The notes under the pieces are model-generated. The model saw only the letters and a list, made by a program, of their open reading frames with translations. It was not told the DNA's origin and did no database searches. A stretch of DNA of 64,000 nt. Source: Streptomyces sp. NRRL F-6676. GTDB taxonomy: Bacteria > Actinomycetota > Actinomycetes > Streptomycetales > Streptomycetaceae. Where the stretch lies: assembly GCF_000725625.1 (NCBI RefSeq), contig NZ_JOHS01000019.1, forward strand, positions 71,514-135,513, read 5' to 3'. The stretch's first letter is position 1, and each line of letters opens with the position of its first letter. The position numbers were made by a program, and so were the translations under genes. Below are positions 49,576 to 57,526 of the stretch, piece by piece.

Positions 49576-52291
49576 TCAGGCCGGCCGCAGCCACACCGTC
49601 GACAGTGGTGGCAGGGTCAGGGTGAGGCTGGCGGGGCGGCCGTGCCAGGGGTGGGGGGCCGGTTTCGCCGGGTGGGGGTTGTGGACGCCCGAGCCGCCGT
49701 ACGGGGTCGCGTCCGTGTTGAGGACCTCGTGCCAGGCCGGGATGTCCTCCGGGACGCCCAGGCGGTAGTTCTCCCGGGTCACGGGGGAGAAGTGGGAGAC
49801 CACAAGGAGGGGGGTGCCCTCCGCGTCGTAGCGGAGGAAGGCGAAGACGTTGTCCTCCGCCGCGTCCCCCGTCACCCAGGAGAAGCCGTCGGGGGAGGCG
49901 TCCCGTTCCCACAGGGCCGGGGTGTCGCGGTAGACCGTGTTGAGGTCGCGTACCAGGTCGCGTACGCCGCGGTGGTCCGGTTCCGCGCCGTAGGCCGGGT
50001 CGAGCAGCCACCAGTCGGGGCCGTGTGCCTCCGACCATTCGGCGCCCTGGGCGAACTCCTGGCCCATGAACAACAGTTGCTTGCCGGGGTGGGCCCACAT
50101 GAAACCGAGGTACGCCCGCTCGTTGGCCCGCTGCTGCCACCAGTCGCCCGGCATCTTGCTCACCAGCGAGCCCTTGCCGTGCACCACCTCGTCGTGCGAG
50201 ATGGGGAGCACGTAGTTCTCGCTGTACGCGTACACCATCGAGAACGTCATCTCGTTGTGGTGGTACTTGCGGTGGATCGGATCGTGGCTCATGTAGTCCA
50301 GCGAGTCGTGCATCCAGCCCATGTTCCACTTCAGCCCGAACCCGAGCCCGCCGAAGCCGCCCGGGCCCTGGTGGTGGGTGGCCCGGGTGACGCCGTCCCA
50401 CGCCGTGGACTCCTCGGCGACGGTCACGACGCCGGGGCAGCGGCGGTACACCGTCGCGTTCATCTCCTGGAGGAACGCCACCGCGTCCAGGTTCTCCCGG
50501 CCGCCGTGCTCGTTCGGCGTCCACTGGCCCGGCTCCCGCGAGTAGTCCAGGTAGAGCATGGAGGCGACGGCGTCCACGCGCAGGCCGTCGATGTGGAACT
50601 CCTCGCACCAGTACACGGCGTTGGCGACGAGGAAGTTGCGCACCTCGTTGCGCGAACTCCGCCAGCGCCCACGCGTCGCGCGGGAAGTGCGCCGGCACCC
50701 AGTCCATCAGGACGCCTATCCCGGCCCGGTGCAGCGCGTCTATCAGGTACTTGAAGTCGTCGGGCGTGCCCAGGCGCGCGGTGGGGGCGTAGAAGCCGGT
50801 GACCTGGTAGCCCCAGGAGCCGCCGAAGGGGTGCTCCGCCACCGGCAGCAGTTCCACGTGCGTGAAGCCGAGTTCCGCGACATAGGCGGGGAGCTGGTCG
50901 GCCAGCTGCCGGTACGTGAGGCCCGGACGCCAGGACGGCAGGTGCACCTCGTAGACCGAGAACGGGGCCTCGTGCGCCGGGCGTCCGCCGCGCCGCGCCA
51001 GCCACTCCGCGTCGTCCCACTCGTGGTGCGAGGCCATGACGACCGACGAGGTGGCGGGCGGCACCTCGGTGCGGCGGGCCAGCGGGTCGGCGCGCAGCGT
51101 CTTCGAGCCGTCCGGGCGCGTGATCTCGAACTTGTACAGCTCGCCCTCGCCGATCCCCGGCACGAACAGCTCCCACACCCCGGAGGAGCCGAGCGAGCGC
51201 ATCGGGAACGCGGTGGCGTCCCAGAAGTTGAAGGTTCCCGCCACGCGTACGCCCCGCGCGTTCGGCGCCCACACGCTGAACCTGGTGCCCGGCACGCCCT
51301 GGTGCGTCATCGGCTCGGCGCCCAGCACCCGCCACAGCTCCTCGTGCCGGCCCTCGCCGATCAGGTGCAGGTCGAACTCGCCGAGCGTGGGCAGGAAGCG
51401 GTAGGCGTCCTCCGTCTCCAGCGTCGTCTCCTCGTACGCGACGACCAGCCGGTACTCCGGCACCTCGCGCAGCGGCAGCACACCGGTGAAGAACCCGTCG
51501 CCGTCGTCGTGCAGCTCGGCCCGCAGTTCGCCGGTGACCACGGTCACCGCCCGCGCGTACGGGCGCAGCGCGCGGAACACCACCCCGCCGGAGACGGGGT
51601 GCGCCCCGAGCACGGAGTGCGGGGCGTGGTGCGTGCCGTCCAGCAGCCGCGCGCGGTCCTCCGCGTGCACGGCGGGGGAGACGGCAACCTCGCCGTGCAC
51701 GGGGGAGGGGGTGGTTGCGGGTGCGGGGGTGGTGGACTGCGGCTTCGGTGCGGACGGCTGCTTCGCCGGTACGGATTTCTTCACCGGTACCGGCTTCTTC
51801 GCCGGGGGCTTGGCGACGGCAGTCTTCTTCTCTACTGCTGCCTTCTTCGGGGCGGCCGTCTTCGGCGCGGCCTTCTTCGCGACGGTCTTCTTCGCCGCCG
51901 TCGTCTTGGCTACGGCGGCCTTCTTCGCGACGGCCGTCGTCTTGGCGACGGCACCCTTCTTCGCGACAGCCGCCTTCTTGCCGACGGCCGTCTTCTTCGC
52001 GACGGCCGCCTTCTTGCCGACGGCCGCTTTCTTCGCGGCGGTCTCCTTCTTCTTGCTCGTCGTCTCCTTGCCCGCCGCCTTCTTCCCGGCGGCAGCCTTC
52101 TTGCCGCCGCCTGCCGGGCTTCCGGTGGCGCCGTTCTGGGGGGTGCTGTCGTCGGAGGTAGAGCGGGGGGTCACGGGCGGGGCCTCCTCGGCGGGTACGG
52201 CGGCGGTTGCGTCGGCGTTTGCGTCGGCGGGAAGAACGGCGGCGTCAGGGCGGCGACACGGCGGCGTCAGATCGGCGTCACGACGACGCAT
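49576..52291 (-). pseudogene. glgB: 1,4-alpha-glucan branching enzyme, interrupted by an internal deletion and frameshift
   Basis: GlgB makes alpha-1,6 branches in glucan. From ATG 52291 the product has a 150-residue N-terminal tail of Lys/Ala/Val repeats, the CBM48 domains ([20 protein letters not shown]) and the start of the GH13 barrel up to DAWALAEF at about 50654. There the frame changes, and the rest ([15 protein letters not shown] onward) continues in another frame to 49576, with catalytic [20 protein letters not shown] and [10 protein letters not shown]. Family comparison suggests loss of about 26 residues (around DGRPLYEH to WGTLEFDFG). As written neither half is an enzyme. Its start overlaps mak by 14 bases. 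Real lesion or assembly gap; see findings. Confidence 0.82.
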
Positions 52292-53744
52292 CGGCGGCCA
52301 GCCTGCGCACCGCCGCCATCGGCACGGGCAGCCAGTCCGGTCGGTGCCGGGCCTCGTACAGGACCTCGTAGACCGCCTTGTCGGTCTCGTAGGCCCGCAG
52401 CAGCACCGGCTCGGTGCGCGGGTCGACGCCCGCGACCTCCCCGTACCCGGTGCAGTACGCCGCCCGGCACGCGTCCGCCCAGTCGGCGGCGCGCGGTGCG
52501 GCCGACGGGTCGGTGGACGGCACGGAGTGGGCGGCGTAGTCGAAGGAGCGCAGCATCCCGGCGATGTCGCGGGCCACCGGCTGCGGCAGCCGCCGTTCGG
52601 CGAGCGGCTTGGACGGCTCGCCCTCGAAGTCGATCAGCGACCATGATCCGGACGCCGACCGCAGGCACTGTCCCAGGTGCAGATCGCCGTGGATGCGCTG
52701 CGCGGTCCAGGTGCGCCCCTCGGCGGCGAGGGCGCCCAGCGCGTCGAAGGCGGAGCGCAGCGCGGGGGCGTACGGCCGGAGCGCGGGTACGGCCTGCGCG
52801 GTCGACGCCAGCCGCTCGGTCATGCCGTCCACCAGCGGCCGTATCTGTGGATGCCCCAGCGTGACGGTGGGCAGCGCGCGGGCCAGCGCGGTGTGCACCT
52901 CGGCGGTGGCCCGGCCCAGCGCCCGCGCCTCGGCGGCGAAGTCCTCGCCCTTGGCCAGCTCGCGCAGCGCCAGCTCCCAGCCGTCGGAGGCGCCCTGCAC
53001 GAAGGGTTGCAGCACACCGAGGACGTACGGCTCCTCGGCGGGGTCGGCCCCGGAGGCGAAGCCGGACCGCTCCGCCGGCACCCCGTCGGCCAGGTCCGCC
53101 AGCAGCCATCCCGTCGGCGCCGGCACCCGCGGGCAGTGCTCCCGGGCCAGCGCGAGCGGCAGTTCGAGGTCGGGGTTGATGCCCGGCACGATGCGCCGGA
53201 GCAGCTTCAGGATGAACGTATCTCCATAGATGATCGAGGAGTTCGACTGCTCCGCGGTCGCCACCCGCGGCACCAGCTCCTCGCGTATCTCCTGGCGCGC
53301 GTCCCGCTCGAAGCGGAGCGCGCCGATGCGGGCCCGGGTGCGTATCGCCTCCAGGAGCAGTTCCGCGCAGCGGGCGTCGTAGAGCGCCTCGTAGACGGTC
53401 CGTCCGGCGAGCGGGCCCCGCTCCGCGTGGCCGATCAGCGCGGGTGCCAGCCGGGGCGGCAGCACCTCGCGCACGCCTATGAGGAGCTGGTAGCAGTCGC
53501 CGGGGTGGGCCGGGGAGCCCTGGGCGGCGGGCTGGTGGGCGCGGACCATGAGGTGGAGCAGGCCGAGCCGGGAGCCGACGGGCAGCAGCTCGGTGGCGGC
53601 GACCAGCGAGAACCCGGTGACGGGGCGGCCCTTGCCCGCGAACCACCGCTGCCGCGGCAGCCACTCGCGCAGCAGCGGGTCGAGGGACGCGAGGAGGCCG
53701 GGGCTGGTCGTGACGGTGGTGGCACGGGTGACGGCTTCCGACAT
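52278..53744 (-). CDS. mak: Maltokinase
   Basis: 488-residue kinase making maltose 1-phosphate from maltose and ATP, the GlgE substrate (called pep2 in Streptomyces). N-terminal cap domain ([22 protein letters not shown]), then a kinase fold like aminoglycoside phosphotransferases with Brenner motif [13 protein letters not shown] and the metal motif [24 protein letters not shown] precedes the ATG. Unlike its neighbours it is complete, with no frameshift or missing block. Confidence 0.92.
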   Translation of the reverse strand: MSEAVTRATTVTTSPGLLASLDPLLREWLPRQRWFAGKGRPVTGFSLVAATELLPVGSRLGLLHLMVRAHQPAAQGSPAHPGDCYQLLIGVREVLPPRLAPALIGHAERGPLAGRTVYEALYDARCAELLLEAIRTRARIGALRFERDARQEIREELVPRVATAEQSNSSIIYGDTFILKLLRRIVPGINPDLELPLALAREHCPRVPAPTGWLLADLADGVPAERSGFASGADPAEEPYVLGVLQPFVQGASDGWELALRELAKGEDFAAEARALGRATAEVHTALARALPTVTLGHPQIRPLVDGMTERLASTAQAVPALRPYAPALRSAFDALGALAAEGRTWTAQRIHGDLHLGQCLRSASGSWSLIDFEGEPSKPLAERRLPQPVARDIAGMLRSFDYAAHSVPSTDPSAAPRAADWADACRAAYCTGYGEVAGVDPRTEPVLLRAYETDKAVYEVLYEARHRPDWLPVPMAAVRRLAADASS

Positions 53745-53906
53745 GGCGTGCGTCCTTTCCCCGGGATGGTCGGGGTGTCTCTACTGCGTGCCCCGGGCAG
53801 GGCGAGGGAAACGCCCCGCCGGGGCCTGCCACGTGCGTGTACCGGTTCGGTGGGCCCGCGTGCGAGCCCGCGTGGGGCGTGTGTACGGGCCCTTCGCCCG
53901 CTCCCC

Positions 53907-53966
53907 GCACGCCCCCGGGGCACGCCGTACGCCCCCGGGGCACCCTGTACGCCCCGGCCCGACGCT
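53907..53966. repeat. 20-bp tandem repeat between treS and mak
   Basis: About 2.6 copies of a 20-base unit of the form GTACGCCCCCGGGGCACCCT, ending in the treS stop codon. The core CCCCCGGGG is itself palindromic. Confidence 0.6.
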
Positions 53967-55179
53967 CAGCCGGCGTCCCTCCGCAACCGGAACCAATAGA
54001 ACCCGTGCCCCGCCAGCGTCAACAAATACGGCAGCTGCCCGATGGCCGGAAAACGCACCCCGCCGATGAGTTCGACGGGGTGGCGTCCCTGGAAGGCCTG
54101 GAGGTCGAGTTCGGTGGGCTGGGCGAAGCGGGAGAAGTTGTGTACGCACAGGACGAGGTCGTCGCCGTGTTCGCGCAGGAAGGCCAGGTCGCCGTAGTAC
54201 AGGATCGGCGAACCGGGCAGGGAGAGCAGCAGCGCGGTGAACAGTTCGATCTGGTTGCGGTCGTTGTCCAGGAGGGGCGCGAGGCGGCGGCGGATGCCGA
54301 TGTTGGCGCGCATGCGGGGGTCCTTGGCGTACTCGGCCCACATGTAGTCGCGTTCCTCGTCGGTGACCATCTCCAGGGTCAGCTCGTCGTGGTTGCGCAG
54401 GAAGATCCCCCACTGGATTCGTCGCCGCCGGTGCTGTAGTCGCCGAAGTAGTCGACCACGTCCTCCGGCCACTGGTTCGCCTCCGCCAGCACCACGGTGT
54501 CCGGATAGTGGGTGTCGATCTCCTTGCGCACCCGCTTGAGGAACTCGTGCGTGGCCGGGAGGTTCTCGCAGTTGGTGCCCTCCTCCTGGTAGAGGTACGG
54601 CACCGCGTCGAGCCGGAAGCCGTCGATCCCCAGGTCCAGCCAGAACCGCAGCGCGGAGATCATCTCCTCCTGCACGGCCGGGTTCTCGTAGTTCAGGTCG
54701 GGCTGGTGGGAGAAGAACCGGTGCCAGTAGTACTGCTTGCGGACCGGGTCGAAGGTCCAGTTGGAGGCCTCGGTGTCGACGAAGATGATCCGCGCGTCCT
54801 GGTACTGCTTGTCGTCGTCGGCCCAGACGTAGTAGTCGCCGTAGGGGCCGTCGGGGTCCTTGCGGGACTCCTGGAACCACGGGTGCTGATCGCTGGTGTG
54901 GTTCATGACGTGGGCCGCGTCCACGAACTCCACGAAGTCCGCCAGGTCCCCGAACTCGGGCAGCACCGCCGTGTAGTCGGAGACGTCGTAACCGCCGTCG
55001 CGCAGCGGGGACTTGAAGAAGGGCGGCAGCCACAGGCAGTCGATGCCGAGCCACTGGAGGTAGTCGAGTTTGGCGGTGATCCCCTTGAGGTCGCCGATGC
55101 CGTCGCCGTTGCTGTCCTGGAAGGAGCGGACCAGGACCTCGTAGAAGACGGCGCGTTTGAACCAGTCCGGGTCCCGGTC
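53966..55179 (-). pseudogene. treS: Trehalose synthase (maltose alpha-D-glucosyltransferase), N-terminus lost and internally deleted
   Basis: TreS interconverts trehalose and maltose. The readable part starts [20 protein letters not shown], fused in frame to the end of glgE at about 55180, without its own start. Three further gaps: FVDAAH joined directly to VMNHTSD at about 54909 (about 10 residues missing, including the region-I Asp), STGGDE joined out of frame to [11 protein letters not shown] at about 54419, and LYYGD joined to [10 protein letters not shown] at about 54188 (roughly 95 residues missing). Nucleophile motif [11 protein letters not shown], acid LAEANQ and RNHDE remain. The C-terminus WFRLRRDAG is normal. 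Confidence 0.82.
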
Positions 55180-57053
55180 CGGTCGCAGGACGGTCAGCAC
55201 GTGTGCCGGCCTGTCGCCCGGCTCCAGTCGCACATAGTTGGCCCTGCCCCAGGAGTAGGTGTCACCGGTGAGCTCGTCGCGCACCGGCATCACCTCGTGC
55301 CAGTCGAGGCCGAGGTGCGGCATGTCCAACGACACCGTCGCCTCCTGGGTGTGGTACGGGTCCAGGTTCACGACCACCAGAACCGTGTTCGATCCCCGCT
55401 GTTTCGAATAGACGATGACCTCTTCCTTGTCGGCGTGATGGAAGTGCAGGTCGCGCAGTTGCCGGAGCGCCGGACTGCGCCTGCGTATCGCGTTCAGCTC
55501 GGTGATCAGCCCGGCGATGCTGCGCCCCTCGCGCTCGGCGGCGGCCCAGTCGCGGGGCCGCAGTTGGTACTTCTCGCTGTCGAGGTACTCCTCCAGGAAG
55601 ATGACGTCCGGGTCGCGGCCGTTGATCTCGCCGATCACCCGCTCCCAGAACACCACCGGCTTGGTGTGCGGGTTGTCCACCCGGAAGATCCGAACCCCGT
55701 GCGCCATCCAGTGCCGCAGCACCCGCACCGTCTCGGTGACGATGCCGTCCATGTCCGCGTCGAACGCGATCGGGTAGATGTCCTGGTACTTCTTCGGCGG
55801 GTTCTCCGCGTACGCGATCGAGCCGTCGCTGCGGTGGTGGAACCACTCCGGATGCTTCTCCACCCACGGATGGTCCGGGGAGCACTGCAACGCGAAGTCC
55901 AGGGCGATCTCCAGGCCCAGTTCCCCGGCCCGGGCGACGAACGCGTCGAAGTCCTCCAGGGTGCCGAGCGCCGGGTTGACGGCGTCGTGACCGCCCTCGG
56001 GCGAGCCGATCGCCCACGGCACGCCCACGTCGTCCGGGCCGGCCGACAGGGTGTTGTTGGGACCCTTGCGGAAGGTGGTGCCGATGGGGTCCGGAACGTG
56101 CCGTGCGCCGACGGGTCCAGCCCCCCGTTCTCGCTGCGCGGGAAGAACTCGTACCAGGAGCCGTACAGCGCCCGCTCCCGCTCCACCTGGAGGGGCAGCT
56201 CCTCCGAGGCGCTGACGGGGTCCCGCAGCGGGTGGCGGGCCAGTACCCGGTCCACCTCGGGGGTGAGCGCCGCCGCGAGCCGAGAGGCGGGCGGGCGGCC
56301 GGTGTCGCGCAGGGCCGCCACGGCGGCGCGCAGCACCGCCCCGGCCTGCGCTGATCCCACCGGCAGGCCCTCGGCGGCCCGCTCGTACAGCAGGGCGCCC
56401 TCCTCCAGGACCAGCGCGGTGTCCTGCCCTGCGGGCACCTTGATCCCGGCGTTGTGCCGCCAGGTGGAGACGGGGTCGCCCCAGGCCTCCACCCGGTACG
56501 TCCAGCGCCCCTCGGCCGGGACCGCGACCCGGGCGCCCCAGCGGTCGGTGCCGGGGGCGAGCTCGCGCATCGGGGTCCAGGGACCCGGGCGGCCCTCCGG
56601 GTCCGTCAGGACGACGTTGGCGGCGACGGCGTCGTGGCCCTCGCGGAAGACGGTGGCCGAGATCTCGAACTCCTCGCCCACCACCGCCTTGGCCGGCCGC
56701 CGGCCGCGCAGGACGGCCGGCGCCACGTCCAGGACGGGGATGCGCCCGACGACGGGGGCGGCCGGGGCGGGGGCCGACGGGGAGGAGGCCGTCGGTGAGT
56801 CGGCCGACGGGGCCGAGGCCGGGGCCGGGGCCGAGGTCGCGGCCGAACCGAGTGCCGAACCGGGACTCGAACCGGGCGTTGACCCGGGCGTCGAACTGGA
56901 TATCGAACTGGTGTGCGCGGGGGCCGCCCCGGGCGTGGCGCCCGGCGCGGATGTCCCCGGGCCCGGTGGACCGGCGCTGGTGGTGCCGGCGGGGCCGGTG
57001 GTGCCGGGGGAGCCGGTGGTCGGGGTTGCCGACGTGTGGTGCGTGGCGGGCAT
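55180..57053 (-). pseudogene. glgE: Alpha-1,4-glucan:maltose-1-phosphate maltosyltransferase, internally deleted and frameshifted
   Basis: GlgE extends glucan from maltose 1-phosphate. ATG 57053 has AGGAG 7 bases upstream. About 100 N-terminal residues are a Ser/Thr/Pro/Ala tail, then the usual start ([38 protein letters not shown]). At about 56088 HGTFR is followed out of frame by [10 protein letters not shown], skipping around 20 residues including DVVYLPPIH. At about 55594 DPDVIFL is joined to [10 protein letters not shown], removing about 100 residues with the general-acid AEAFTRP and the later catalytic Asp. The nucleophile region [10 protein letters not shown] is kept. No stop: the frame runs into treS. 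The deleted product cannot be active. Confidence 0.82.
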
Positions 57054-57176
57054 GACCGCTCCTGTCCGCTGCGAACGTGAGTGGGCGGCTGGCGGGTGTG
57101 GTGTGTGGTGCGGGGCCTGCGGGACGTACCGGAGGAGCCTTCCCACCCTGTTCGGGTGAGCAATCCGGCACTTTGT

Positions 57177-57205
57177 TAACTACTCACGCGTATGTCTACG
57201 TTCAA
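57177..57205 (-). promoter_or_regulatory. Likely promoter for glgE
   Basis: On the minus strand, -35 TTGAAC (57205-57200), a 17-base spacer and -10 TAGTTA (57182-57177), in the AT-richest part of the glgE/glgP gap, about 125 bases upstream of the glgE ATG. Confidence 0.5.
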
Positions 57206-57260
57206 ACCCGGTCGAGTCGGCCATGTTCGAGAAGCGGCCGAATTTTGCCGCAGCGGAGGG

Positions 57261-57320
57261 GCGCGGACGGGCGCGGACGGGCGTGAACGGGCGTGGAAGC
57301 GCATGGAAGCGCGTGGAAGG
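57261..57320. repeat. Six tandem 10-bp repeats in the glgE/glgP gap
   Basis: Units GCGCGGACGG, GCGCGGACGG, GCGTGAACGG, GCGTGGAAGC, GCATGGAAGC and GCGTGGAAGG follow one another without spacing. A 10-base period matches one helical turn, so it could array protein sites on one DNA face, upstream of both glgE and glgP. Confidence 0.7.
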
Positions 57321-57526
57321 ACCCGGCCAGGCGCGGGCGGGGGCGGAAGAGGGGGATGGGGGCGGAGTATCCGGTGTGTTTTCTTCGCCCCGTGCGCGGT
57401 ACTGACGCAACGCGCCGCCCCGCGCCGTGGTTGCCCGGCCGTCGGCGCCGTTACCGTCGTGAGTGACGAGGGACGCACGCACAGTGCGCCCCGAAGCCGC
57501 GTACGCCCCTGGTGAAGGTGGGACTC

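Noticed and set aside
57261..57320. CRISPR array
   Set aside because: The 10-base units are contiguous without spacers and far shorter than CRISPR repeats; no cas genes are present.
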